NCBI GenBank assembly: GCA_940671915.1
Contig: CALNVZ010003435.1
Span: 11,227,947-11,291,946, forward strand
Direction: 5' to 3'
DNA: 64,000 nucleotides
Source of the DNA: Paracentrotus lividus
Lineage: Eukaryota > Echinodermata > Echinoidea > Camarodonta > Echinidae
Part shown: piece by piece, positions 11,206 through 23,437 of the stretch
Layout of the letters: the number at the start of each line of letters is the position of its first letter
Numbering within the stretch: position 1 is the first letter of the stretch
Notes under the pieces: model-generated
What the model saw: the letters and a program-made list of their open reading frames with translations, nothing else
Told to the model about the DNA's origin: nothing
Databases searched by the model: none
Made by a program: the position numbers and the translations under genes

Positions 11206-13560
11206 AATGGGTCAGTCTTTCTCTCGGGTCTGCAATGCGTGAGGGTAAAAGTATAATTCAACATCATGATTTACATAAAAAATCTACACTAATGTGTCAA
11301 GTTAGGATTATGAAATGAATGATTGACAAATATATAAATGTATCTCATATTGACTTACTTAAAATTTAATTTGGCAACATGCATGCCATCTGAAATTGGT
11401 ATTAAATTGTAAGTATCAAACTACAGTTCTCGTATAGTCTCTATCCACAAATGCTAGATCTATAAAGTTGACAATACAGATGGTAAGAAATCGTTACTAA
11501 AAATATAAATAGATTATTGTGGTTTCATCCAGGACTTATTTCAAACAACACAACACATCATAGATATAACATTTAAAAAAACTTACCTTCGAGGGACTCA
11601 CGATTTAATGACTTGAGAAATATCCTTGGGCATAAAATTAATGAGAGAAGGTGTCACTTGACTCGTCAGCTTACATTTAATCTGATTCTTCTTGCACTAA
11701 AGAGGTTCACAAAGCAACTAAAAAATGTTCAAAAATATCATCACGGCGACGCGCTAAAGTTAGCGAAGAAGTAGTATCGTCGAAACAGTTAAACACAATA
11801 ATGGTGTTTGGGATTATATTCACTTTATAAATTCGATGTATAACCAAAGATTTAAGATATCGATGTAAGTTCAATGGTATGTAGCTGCTGGGTTTATTTT
11901 TACAAACATGAACTCGCTTCAAAGAGTTTCTTCTGTTTCGATGTGTTGACAGTCACAATGATGACGAAAAATCGTCTTTTTCAAATGTCTAATGGGAAGT
12001 AATGATCCGAAAACAGTACTTTCACATGCTGTCCATGCAAATCATGACACAAATCTGAGAATACAATGGTGTGTAGAAAACCCTGGAGCCAGATATCACC
12101 TAAGAGAATGCAAAAGCAGTAAGAAGGCGCCAAATTGGAAATATCCTCAACAATCAATGTTTCGTTTGCTTTCTGAGAGTGTTATGTAACGATGGAAAAC
12201 AGGATGGAGTGCGAGGAGAAGACAAGTACGTCTACCTCGGATGAAAGCCGATTGGCAAATGCCTTCCGATACCGATGTTCGATCGTTCAGTGATCGTACA
12301 GCCGGTGCAATGAATAGATTGAATGGATTATCATATTGGTAAATAGTTAATTATCTTGGAAAATACGAAGGGGCAAAATTGTATTTGGGTTAAAATTGTA
12401 CAATGTAAAGTTGTTGTGGAAGGTGCCTTGCCGAAAAATGGTTCAGAAAGAAATGTGTCACATTTATCTGAATTGAGTTTACATTTTCTCCAAATAACTT
12501 TACTTATTTTTAGATAAGGTTTTAAATTTTGATAATTCGATTTATATTTTTGATAATTCACATAATATAAAGCCGATTAAACTAGTGCGTCAATAAATAA
12601 TTAAAAACACAACATTGTGCATCTGGGGTGGTATTTCAAACCACATTATGGTTACCACGAATTATTAATTATGACTGACATTTTGACAGCAACAAGTGGT
12701 GGGGAAAAAATTGAGTCGCACCTGAGCGAATTATTGATGCACACACTATTAGAACTATTTGTTTACGTCGTTGTTTTGTCCTGTTTTGTTTTAATGGAGG
12801 GATGAGGCGATATTAAGAGAATATTAAGAATCAAAGGGATTCATTTTTGTTTTTCTTTCTGTTATGGTTGTAAAAATGATGATACTTATAACAAGGCTGT
12901 CTCGGTCACTTCTCGTAAGTGAGTGACTCGTCTTGGTCTACCTGGAATGTTAGTCTTTAAAACCTCAGTCCCTGTTGCATTGTAAAATAGGGATTAAATT
13001 AACAAATAAAAAGAGAAAGGACGTCACCTCGACTATACAGTTATTTGGCTTCTTGTCTGTCTACTGATTCTATTGCATACAGAATTCCTTAGAATCAAAG
13101 ACTTGTATATTTATATAGGATTAAAGCTTGCCACTATGAGGAACTCATATTTTCAAAAGGCAGTGGTCTTTTTAGGTTCCCTTTTATCATATTTTAAGGT
13201 TTCAAATTAACGGTATTTTATTTTTAATCTCCTTCAATGTTGTCGACATAAAGCAATAATTGTGTACATCTAATTCTGGTCTTTGTTCAATGTTACTTGC
13301 CAGCGAAAATAAGAAAAACAAGTTGAATGAATTATAAATTGCTTTTGTTATCTACCAATATGGGTGGCTTATCTTTAATGATTATATAAACTAATATAAA
13401 GCTAAATAAATATAGTTGACATCGATGTCTCATATCGACAATGACTGAGAAGGATTGTCAGCTGAAAGGAAGATACGGAAAACCCTGGTTCAAGAAAGTT
13501 TAAAATACTGCGTGAAATTCTTAAATGCCTAATTTCCTAAAAGCTAATGCTTTTTCAACT
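11206..13560. other. Intergenic, no supported gene
   Basis: Mostly AT-rich DNA. A good minus-strand donor (GAAG followed by GTAAGT) sits near 11583-11588, but the sequence before it has no convincing acceptor. A 34-codon frame at 12192-12293 starts ATGGAAAACAGG and is acidic and serine-rich; it could be a first exon but has no supporting evidence. Nothing else stands out. Confidence 0.45.
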
Positions 13561-13664
13561 TTGCCTGAGCATGCTGAATGTTGAGAAATATTAATAATCA
13601 GCTTTGATGCGACACCTCAGACAATACCATTTTTGGTTAAATTTGGTCAGTCTAATTGGCTCTT

Positions 13665-13920
13665 CTTATAAATGGACATGTTAACGGGTGAACGACCATG
13701 TGCGCATGCGCAAGGGATAAAAATGAGGTCGGAGAAGTATAGCATAACACACGCCGAGCGTGCGTTAGCGGTGAATGCAGTGCACCGCGAGATAGCTTTG
13801 GATAGGGGTCGCGCTGCAACGAGCCGCAGGCGAGTGCAGCTGCGCCCCATCCGAAGCATCGAGCGATCACTGCATACGTTTAATCGCACAATACAGGGAA
13901 GTGTGTTAACGCTTTTATAA
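13665..13920. other. CpG-richer block with opposing open frames
   Basis: The GC content rises and frames are open on both strands (13672-13920 on +, 13647-13961 on -). Words such as GTGCATTGCACC and GCATGCGC, here and up to 14130, are palindromic. I see no protein motif. A repeat or a regulatory CpG patch is more likely than a gene. Confidence 0.4.
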
Positions 13921-13938
13921 AATTGCGACATTGCTCTA

Positions 13939-14014
13939 GTAGATCTTGAGTTACTTACCAAAAAATTCCAAGGGATTATCCCTTGGAATTTTTGGTAAGT
14001 AGCTCAAGATCTAC
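13939..14014. repeat. 76-bp near-perfect hairpin
   Basis: The arms of about 37 bp are GTAGATCTTGAG, then TTACTTACC, an A-run and TTCCAAGGGAT. They are complementary except for one T-G wobble and one extra A, with a loop of about two bases. The symmetry is too complete for a typical animal microRNA precursor. It could extrude as a cruciform, or be the remains of an inverted duplication. Confidence 0.9.
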
Positions 14015-15268
14015 ATCACGATCGTCATCCAAGAAAGTAAACAAAACACGGAAAAGACCCGGATGTATGTGTTATCACTTTTTTTGCGCCGCAAAATGCA
14101 CGTGGTGCATTGCACCGAAATTCAGCATGCACACGTGACGCGTTTTGACCAACCACGATGCGTAAAATCACAGAGCTATTTTATAAAAACATTTGTCTGC
14201 GGGACGCGCACTTGCAAAAAATGATAGGTTTTGATCTTGGCATATTATAAGAAACGTCCGCGGTCTAAATCTCATATTCGAGTTTTCAAATGACTTTTAC
14301 CCTAATCATGTGTGTCGAAAAAAAAAAATGAAAGATACCGCCCCTCCTTTCAAATTGAATGCTTCTGTTCTTTCTCCCAACCGCCTAATATCTACAATTT
14401 GTTTAAAACTCATTCCTTAGATATGCCTTGCCGCCCCTTCACCAGTTTTGTTTTCTCTCCTAAATTTTGTACCATGCTTTGTTTAGTTCAATTGAAATTA
14501 ATCCTTTGCATGCCATATCAACATAATAAAAGTTTGGTTATCGTAGGTTAAGAGTTAACAAATATGTCCCGGATGCAATTTAAATTTTAACCCCGATTAG
14601 AACCACCAGTGCGGAAATTACAGCCCCATTAGGACCAATGTATTACCGTTATAATTTATGCAAAGGCACAGCTAATGTCCAATTCGGAAATAAAATCATA
14701 ACATGAAACATATGGAAAGCCACGGCGGCATGTCATAATGATATAGGCTAGCGGTGTAACCATTGATGCATGGCAATATTATTTTTTGCTATGCTCGAAT
14801 ATGTCGCGGAAACAAATTAAGTCTTATTCACAAAACCATCCACATGGAAATTAAAGTTTCATCAAAATTGAAACCATGACTTCACTTAATGTTTCAAGTA
14901 TTGTTATGATGGTAATAAAACTTGAAATGCCAATTCGTCTTCAACCGTTTCCTCGTATATCCATAATGACCAATACAATTTTTTGTCAGGAAGATGTTAT
15001 TGTGAAGGAGGTTTTATTGGGACAGGGAGGTATTACACCTTCCAGGATCTATCATTAAATTGGTCTGCACCAGCCTGTATCATGTGTATAGATGGTACAA
15101 TTATAAGGACACGAAGGAGAGCAACTCTACCATATTCACAACATAATCCATCCATCCAATGCTCATTATTTTAATCATAATTATTCCCAGGTTCTTATGG
15201 TGTAATACAAATTGAACCACATTCATTTAATTTGATGATTTAGACCCAATTAATGACTGTTAAACAAT
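14015..15268. other. Intergenic, one weak exon-like spot
   Basis: This is mainly AT-rich DNA. At 14990 a TTTTTTGTCAG acceptor-like site precedes a frame reading CYCEGGFIGTG, which resembles part of an EGF-like repeat. The cysteine expected soon after is missing and the frame then loses resemblance, so I do not annotate a gene. Confidence 0.4.
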
Positions 15269-15580
15269 ATTGATAGTATACGGGCTGGGTGAAGAGCACA
15301 TGGAATACATGATGTATGGTAACAGGAAAAAGTGGAAACAAGTTACACTGTGAGATTCGTATCAGGAAAACTAACCTCAGGAAATAGGGTTAGGGTTAAG
15401 TGTAGAATTAGGGGATAGATATTTGGCGGGGTAATTGTCCGGGGGGTAGTTGTCCTATAACCGATAGTATACGTGCTGGGTACAGAACAAATGGAATACA
15501 CGATATAGTGTATCCATATACACCAAGGAAAGAGTGCAAAGCTGTTATACTGCAGTATAACTGGGAAGTAGACTAAAAGT
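15269..15580. repeat. Diverged tandem duplication (~195 bp apart)
   Basis: GATAGTATACGGGCTGGGT with GAGCACATGGAATACATGAT at 15269 recurs as GATAGTATACGTGCTGGGT with ACAAATGGAATACACGAT at 15463. The copies differ by substitutions and small indels. Confidence 0.6.
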
Positions 15581-15849
15581 AATATCTAAAAGTACTGATC
15601 ATGTTGATCTTCAAGGTTCAATGCTCCGTATAGGAGGCGTCTTTTTGACCAAATTACGTATAAGGACCATTTAACAAGTCTTTGATCCTCCTTTAATCAC
15701 CCCATGAATTGCTTTATCGGATTTCAACATCTCGAAAGGAAATCTGATACCCCTTTCTCTGTTAAGTAAAACTCGTGTACACTCCGCATTTCGATCACTA
15801 TTAAACTTTTCACGAATCGTCTCAAACAAACACGAAATGACACGATGAC

Positions 15850-16080
15850 TTTCACAATGCTGGTATTGATTGGTTATTTGTTAATTGGTTGATTAATTGA
15901 TTAGATGATTATGTTCGATTGATCGATAAGTCATTGGTTGGTTAATTGATAGATTGGTGGGTTAGTTGGTCGGCAGATTGATTAAAATAATGATTAACTG
16001 ATTCTGATCAAATGGTGATCAGGATTGATTGGCTGTTTATTAATATTGATTGACTGACTGGTTTAATACTGATCTGTATT
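15850..16080. repeat. Degenerate TTGATTGG/GATTGATT tract
   Basis: Diverged TTGA, TTGG and GATT words fill about 230 bp. It looks like an old tetranucleotide-type repeat. Confidence 0.6.
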
Positions 16081-17835
16081 ATTTTTTTTTAATAGGAAGA
16101 TGAATACAAAATAATGCTATCAAATGATAGCCATCATGTATTTGAAACTATTATTCTTAATTTAAGGAAACAAATCATACATTATATTGTATGTGTAGCA
16201 ACCACGTGACATGAATAAATATGGTTACCATGATTACAATATACTACAATACCTATGTCATTTGTACTTTTTCCAGTATTCTATGGAGTAATTTGGGGTG
16301 AGAAAAGTGACAAATTTGGGAAAATGTAACAGCTTTTGTATCTATCATTTATTTCAATTTATCATGTTCATAAAACAAATTGGTACAAAGAACAAAGTTT
16401 TACAAAATAATTTCAGGCCAACATCTTATTATATACATTTTATAGCTAACGAAAATATATGTTAGGAAAGGTTAGTAAGCGGAAACCCCATGGGAATAGC
16501 AACGAACATCAGTTGCAAGTACTTTAAAACGTGAATAAATACAAGTTTAAAATGTCAAAGCACAAACAAAAGGAGAAGGCTTTTAAACAGATATGAATTG
16601 CTGCTTCTCTTTCAAAATGACTTTGTATCAATTAAATCGATCAAAAAGAATGCGCCATTTTCCTGGTTTTTACCCACCTTGACCTTTCAAAAGAGGGTGG
16701 GCCTAACGACAAATGGCTTTCAGCAACATTTAATGATTTTTATCATAAAATGCGTACTGTATTATATCTGAAATGTTAAATTTCTGTTGTATCTATGCAA
16801 AAACAAAGATAGCATTACTCCAAACGATACGTTTTTATCTTCTGAGACTATAACGAAAGGAGGGTATAAATGTTCAGCGATCCAAAAGGAAAGAATCATT
16901 GCATTCTCTGTGCGTTCGTTGATTTATTACCCATACTGAAAAGAGCAACAAAATAGTAACGACGCTTTATTACTGATTATACACTTGGGAAATTACATCT
17001 TTGTTTTCAAGATGCTTGTCACCCATAAATGATACAATAACGTGCAAACTTAAACAACCAACATACAATATTATTAATTAAATGCCTGCATTTTCTATTA
17101 AGAACTGATTCCTTTTCAAAATAACAAATTCATTATAATTTCTAAAAAGGGCCTAATTTCTGGCAGCCGCATTTTCACAATATCTTATGTTTATGTTTTC
17201 TTCGAATGAAGAAACCGATTTAGGTTTATTTCCACACATCCCTTGACGTAGTTTCGTGACGAAATCTTTCCAATTACCGTAATTACTTTCACACTACGAG
17301 TGAGCTATATGGTCGTTCATCGCTCGATTACTCGAATCGTTATTACCCATGAGATTAGAGAAAACAACAAGTCATTAGTATATATTTCTCTCCAATGGAG
17401 AGTAAAAGTATGTGATTTCAAGAAAAATTGAAAGATTGAAAATAATGAGTTGAGACTCGGAAGGCCAAGCCAAGCCATCCCGTAATGTCATGACATGAAT
17501 GTGGCATTTTTCGATTGGGAAACTGGAAAAGTTGTTCATAATTTATTCAACTTTGTCAAACAAAAATACCCTCGACAATACATGGGTGGAAACCCATTGC
17601 AGAAAGCTTTGTTTATTTTTGATAATTATTAGAGATTGCATGCAAGTTCGTGTTTTACGAACAGATATTTTGAAGACGTGTTGAATCTTTTTTTTTTCTT
17701 TTCTTTTTCTTCTTCTTTTTTCTTTGCACAAATCTCCATTATTTTCTATCAACATTAAGGCTTCTCGCCTCCTCTCGTCTGGCCTATATAGTGTTATAAA
17801 CATATCCGCGACACCGATGTGTACACAAATATACG
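16081..17835. other. Intergenic, no gene seen
   Basis: AT-rich with no coding evidence. A pyrimidine tract of T with occasional C lies at about 17687-17725. A minus-strand frame (17543-17875) crosses this tract and takes its lysine-rich part from it; its upstream half overlaps the LINE relic described next. Confidence 0.55.
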
Positions 17836-18060
17836 TTACATGAAGAATGTAAACATTAACGGTCCGAGTACGCACCCCTTGGGTACGCCGGTCTTAACCT
17901 ATATCCCCGCCCCTGCAGTAGAGGTGGACCCGTCGTGTATGTGTTTGATGTCTTCACTCGTAAACGGGATTAACTTCTCTCCCACGCGCGGTGAGAGGAT
18001 GGATTTAACGAAAGTAGTTTAATTTACCAGCGTTTCTATTTCCGAATCTACCTTTGCTTT
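17836..18060 (-). pseudogene. Decayed LINE-type reverse transcriptase fragment
   Basis: Read on the minus strand, the frame at 17892-17839 gives TGVPKGCVLGPLMFTFFM and then a stop. This matches the highly conserved GVPQGSVLGPLLF box of non-LTR retrotransposon reverse transcriptases. The same frame upstream (from 18060) is mostly open but broken by at least two stops, at about 18021 and 17903. Downstream, in another frame, GVADMFI may be the remains of the catalytic [YF]ADD box, with the second aspartate lost and the spacing too short. I infer a dead LINE relic. Family assignment is not possible from this piece. Confidence 0.6.
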
Positions 18061-18689
18061 ATTTGTTGGATCAACACCGCCTCAAGGGTGTTGAGACAAG
18101 AACATGAATGATCCTTTGATCCTTTCCATCTTCTCGTTTATGCTCCTATAACCCGACTTACTTTTTTGATAGAAATGCAGCATGTTTGTCTCGAAATATT
18201 AGACAAAGCAAACTTGTTTCCATATGTTACAAGATTCACCGTATTCTAAACACAAAATGAAATACTTTTATTTGACACATATATTTGCATTACAGCTTTC
18301 CAAGACTTTTCCATTTTGTTATTAGGACATTGAGTCCGTGAATAACACTATATACGATTTTGTCAATAATGAAACATTGTTTTACCTCAAGTTGATCAGA
18401 TCTGACCAAGGTTGACATTATATCACCAAATAGGTCTCCAAATATGGCATATATTGCCAGACGTTACATTCAAATTATCTATAAATGTCACAGTTCATTG
18501 TAAAATGCATGACATTCCCAGGTATTTAAGGACAGTAAGCATTCAACAATTTACATTCATGGTGACCTTTCAAAATGTTTGCCATGACATTTTAACAATG
18601 ATAGGGTGTTGTGGTTATTAAGCTCCTTATACAAGTTTCTTATACAATATTCTTATGGTACTTTCCTGCTTTAATCAAGACGCTGATAA
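18061..18689. other. Intergenic, no gene seen
   Basis: AT-rich; short frames only, without motifs. Confidence 0.55.
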
Positions 18690-18810
18690 TGTTATTACTA
18701 CTACTTTTTCTACTACTACGACTACTTCTCCTTCTACTTCTTCTATTTTATACTTCTATCTCTACAACTCTATGACGACGACTACGACTCATACTACTAC
18801 TGTACAGATT
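18690..18810. repeat. Degenerate (CTA/CGA)n triplet tract
   Basis: TACTAC, CTTCTA and GACGAC triplets dominate about 120 bp. Confidence 0.7.
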
Positions 18811-20653
18811 GGTCGTTAAGCTTCAACATTCAACGAGCTTGGTCATGTCATAAACAATTAGTTATGTTACTTTATTTTATATCTCCCTGTGATTTGCTTC
18901 ATTGATCTCCCCCAATCTATCTAAACGACCTAATGTTTTAAGATTCACCGGCCTTTTATGGAACTTGAACTTATTCAATTACTGCAATAACTTTCGCTCC
19001 ATAGCACAGAACATAATGTGAAAAGGAATGACGAGAGACAGACGGACAGATAGACAGACAATAGACAGACAAGGTATATAATGTATATATATATACATTA
19101 TATAGTACTGACGCAGAGATAGGGGCACTCGTACAGAAACAAAGCGCTTTGGCGCCAGAAGAAGCCGTAATAAATGTAACGGTTTATGTTGTTACAATGT
19201 CAAATAGTTTCCTCCAGCGCAGAAGATGTTAACCTCATAAATACAGCTACAGGCTTTTTGGTCGTTTAACACTATACAGTCCACAGCATCCTCCTTGCAT
19301 TTGTCTTGCACCTGCCCTTCCGTAAGGTCCATCGGGAATATATTGAACGCTGTTGACTTTCCTATCTTCCTTAGCCCTATCTAATTTCATCTTAATTATT
19401 ATTTTTGACACTTTGAAGGAAATTAACACTGCATTTGGCCGAGGAGGTCTTGTGCTCGAACGATTTAAGTACTATGGAATCTTGGAAATGCTCTTCAGTT
19501 AAGGAATTTAATGGCATTTACACTAGTATGCCCAATAGTTTACTGTGAAACAGGTTTCGTTTTTGTCTGGGTGGGGGAGAATCGGGTTGCAGAAATCCAT
19601 GTTGAAATTAACGAATTAAGAACTCAAGAATAATTTATCAAGAAATCTCTAGATGTGTATATAGCTTATGCTTTAACGACAATTTTAACATTAGTCAAAC
19701 TAAATTGTTATACCTTAGTCAAAGTCATATACTCATACAACGAAAAAATATTCAAATTAGACAGTAATAGTTGGGTGTTCCCTGAAATGTATCAATATCA
19801 TCAGCGTTGCACTCGACTTCAACTTGTAGAGCACAGGCCAACCTTCCACTACCAATAGGTACGTGCAACACACTGGGTTGACAAATGGTGTCTTTAATAG
19901 TCGACCCAATGCATTTTTAAAATTAATTAAGGAATCAAGGAAATGAACTCAAACAAGGGTAGTAATAATATTGTCATAATGAGTAATATGATGTTTGAAG
20001 AAGAAAAAACGTCTTGCAAACAAACATATCCTGATTCCCAGGCGTGTTTTCTTTTTCTTTTAAGCAGAGACGATTCCAAAGGGTTATTATAAGCTTACTT
20101 CTTGTATAACTACATGCTTATACGAACGTTATGAAGCTGAGATGAGTAACAAGTAAGACATATCCAAGATATCACCTTGTAAGGATCATATGAAGTATTG
20201 TTCCGTGTCATCTTTCTTTATCGCTTAATCCCACAGCATGCCTTATGGATTAAGGTATAATGGGAAGGGGTAGCGGAACTGAGACTCCGCGAACCAATTA
20301 GCTGCTAGCTGAATTGATCACTCCTAGAAATGAATTATTACGGGTTCAAATGGGGATGATCTTCTCTATCTGTTTTAATTGGAATTCTTCTTGTTTTCGA
20401 CCAAACATGCCAAAGTAGAACGGTTGACGCCACAATAATCGTCATCTGTTTTGAGTAACCAGAAATATCAACATGTCATTTTTAGTGTCAACTACCTCCC
20501 AGGTGAATGTAAAAGAGGTCATCTGCAATAACCGTCTTTGATTGGAATTGAAGAAAGCAGATCGTGATTGGGAAGATTCTAAGGCTAACAGTGGACCATA
20601 TCACTTACTCACTCCATAATTGATCATCGTCAGGCATTAATAGTGTTAATTAA
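18811..20653. other. Intergenic with small simple repeats
   Basis: An (AGAC)n tract lies at about 19036-19070 and is followed by an AT palindrome, TATAATGTATATATATATAC and its continuation, at about 19076-19105. No supported coding region is present. Confidence 0.55.
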
Positions 20654-20654
20654 C

Positions 20655-20693
<39 letters not shown>
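20654..20693. repeat. (AAT)n microsatellite
   Basis: About a dozen AAT triplets in a row. Confidence 0.95.
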
Positions 20694-20694
<1 letters not shown>

Positions 20695-20702
20695 TAAAAT
20701 TT

Positions 20703-20920
20703 TAGGTATAGTCTAGGCAGTCGCGGTGACTGCCGAGACATCGTGGAGACGGCTTGGAGATACATCTGCAACTGGAAAATCTCATAAACATAAACATACA
20801 GGTACATGAGACGTCATGGGGCTCGGGAAACGTCGTGGCGTCGTCGCGGCGACGACTCCGTAACTCAAAAGACTCGGGGTTGCAAACTACTAGTAGTCTC
20901 ATTGCTCGTGAGGTACCACC
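20703..20920. mobile_element. GAGACGTCTC-family MITE-like element
   Basis: The block contains GAGACATCG, GGAGACGG, GAGACGTCATGG and GTCGTCGCGGCGACGAC, and ends CTCGTGAGGTACCACC, the inverse of GGTGGTACCTCAC. That matches the GGTGGTATCTCAC terminus of the 46667 copy. The left end is diverged. Confidence 0.5.
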
Positions 20921-23379
20921 TTTTCTTTCGCGTTTAATTTTTAATGTGGTTAAGTGGATAGAAACATCCCCTAAAGCGGATTTCGACTGGATACAAAGCG
21001 CTGTTATTCCTAAGCCTAATTAAAACGCAATGGCATGACAGGTATAAAGATAGGCTTTCCAGAAGAAATTAAGTCGTGCAAGTTTTAGAAATAAAGGGAA
21101 CTTATCCCGTGTATAGTTTTGTATTCTGTTTGTCTGGCTTCGGTCTGGTCGAGCGGACGGGAGTAAAACAGTTGCGAAGTTATGAATGTCATTTTGACCA
21201 GGGGAAGTGGGTTAATGTGACATTGCTAACGCAAGCAATCAATAACAATGTTAAGGAATGATTAATCAATATAATGCTATGACGTGTACATTTCGGCGAA
21301 TACATGTTACGTATGGTCACGCCCCTCTGACCTCCTTGGCACCTTGCGTCATGTCTTTCCTCATTTGGCCAATGCCAAATTCAGTGCCATGGTATATTAT
21401 AGAGTTTAAAGCTCAAACTCGTCATGGTCATCTCATTTATCTCGGAAAGAGTGGTTTATTTATTATTATTTTTTTTTAGTCGTAATTGATTCTTAATTAT
21501 GATGAATTATAATTTGATTTGATTCATTTAAATGATGATGATGATTATTATTGTTACTTTTTTTTTCATTTACTTATTCATATCTTTCATAAACTTCGTT
21601 CTTTTTCTCTCTCTCTCTCTTTTGATTTGCTGGTTCGTTTCTTTCTTTGTTGTTTTTGTTGTTGCTGTTGCTGTTTTGTTTTGTTTTGTTTTTTTTTAAT
21701 GCTTTTTAGGAGGATCCAAGATGATGATTTATATACATGTATACCTATTAAGTGAAATGTATGACATATTTAACTCTTTAGGATATAGGCCTATAATAGG
21801 GGAGGTTTATATACGTATCCTCATCAGGCTGCATGTGGTAATCCAGCCTCCACTGTCTCAGATACGACCACGCATCTGCACCATACCTTTACGATCGTTG
21901 ACCTATAGAGGGGAAGCGCCCCCTGCCGTTCTTAATAAAGTTGCTTTAACCTAATTGTTAAATGTATTGATAACGAGGATTTCTTCCGCCACTTAGTCTC
22001 AATATGATAACACATAATCGATATGAGTGGGTCAGTGCAGGATACAAATGAAACCTGAATGGCCCTGTCACATAACGGCGACGGCTGAAGAGTGAACAGT
22101 GGGCTTAACTATGATCATATTCTTTTCATGATAGACGTGATTTCAAATGCGCACATAATTCTAACTCCAAAATGAATTTTTGATCATTTAATTTTTCAAA
22201 TTTGTCATTAAATAAATTTTGCTCGTTTCAAATTGATTCTCATTTCACAGGTTATTTAGCAACTGAATGACTCGGACACGATGACATCATGAACAAGTAA
22301 AATAACAACCGCCCCACTTTCCTTTCTCTCTTTCTTTTGCTCTGCTTCCGTCTCTGGTTCTTTTTTCCATGTCAATAGGGATGATACAATTTGTTTTCTT
22401 GTGTTTTATCTATTTTATGTATTGGTGTTTAAAAAAATACTATTCTATTAGAGAACAAAGAATAACAAATCTCAATATTCTTCTTCCTATTTTAAAATTC
22501 GCCATTAAAAAAAAAGAAGAAAAGTTTGCTAAACATCGAAAGGCAATCCCAAATAACAAGGAGTTGTTAATCTTCAATACTCTCCTTAAAGCAGAAATCA
22601 CTCTATAGCAGCTTCGGGATGTCCCGAAGCAAGCTTTTTTTCTGCGTGATTTCTTTATCACTTACGCAAACGATATATCTTTTCGATTTTAGTCTAGATT
22701 ATTCATTAATCAATTTTCTGTTTAGCTTTGAGGTGCAAGCATTGCAAGATTTGCTCATCGAATCTTTGTTCTGTTTTGTTTTTTCTTCAAATTTTATTTC
22801 AATCTATACTTTCAGGTCAAACTTATTTTCTAGACTGAACTGAGTAAAAGCTAGAAAATATCTCGAAGAAAGGAATCGGTCATAATCGGCCAGATCAAAT
22901 ATTAAAAAATATTCCCCAAATATGCACCATTGCCCGTAATTATAAAGAGGATTTTATCGGTGTTTAAAAGATTTCATCTCAATTCTGTTTTCTCCGGTGC
23001 ATCGAACAACGTGAACTCTATTCGATGATGGAAGCAATCACAGGAGCTCACTATAGCCGGTGGTCATGGAGGAATGAATTGGTCGATGAAATGTGTAGTA
23101 ACATGAACAGTGTGAAAACACTGCCTCCGAGCTGAACTAAACATTTTATAAACAACGTGTAATTAAAAAAGCTATACCTGAAACAAAGCGATGGGGAATA
23201 AATCAATTTCACAACAGAGGCGATGCAAAACATTTACTATCCCGGTGACACCTAATTCCAAGCGCGTCCAAGTTTCCTATTTATACGCAGTCGTATATCC
23301 CAAAAGTAATTATCCTTTCAAAAATAAGATGTCACCAACAAAAGAAGGGTCCAAAATTACATGGATTGTCTTTTTCTTT

Positions 23380-23381
<2 letters not shown>
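20921..23381. other. Intergenic, no supported gene
   Basis: AT-rich DNA with T-rich and TTG/TTC-rich simple stretches at about 21536-21700. Several overlapping T-rich frames translate to Phe/Leu/Cys-rich strings and are compositional artefacts. Confidence 0.55.

Positions 23382-23437
<56 letters not shown>
23382..23437. repeat. Poly-T tract (56 T)
   Basis: An uninterrupted run of 56 T, followed by a C and more T. Frames here are homopolymers and not genes. Confidence 0.95.

Noticed and set aside
12192..12293. Small first-exon candidate of 34 codons
   Set aside because: The frame is short, ends in a stop without a good donor and has no homology that I recognise.
13939..14014. microRNA precursor
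   Set aside because: The arms are almost perfectly complementary over 37 bp with a two-base loop, unlike Drosha-processed animal hairpins.
14990..15035. EGF-like exon (CYCEGGFIGTG)
   Set aside because: The acceptor is fair but the next cysteine is absent, the downstream frame loses resemblance and no neighbouring EGF exon is seen.
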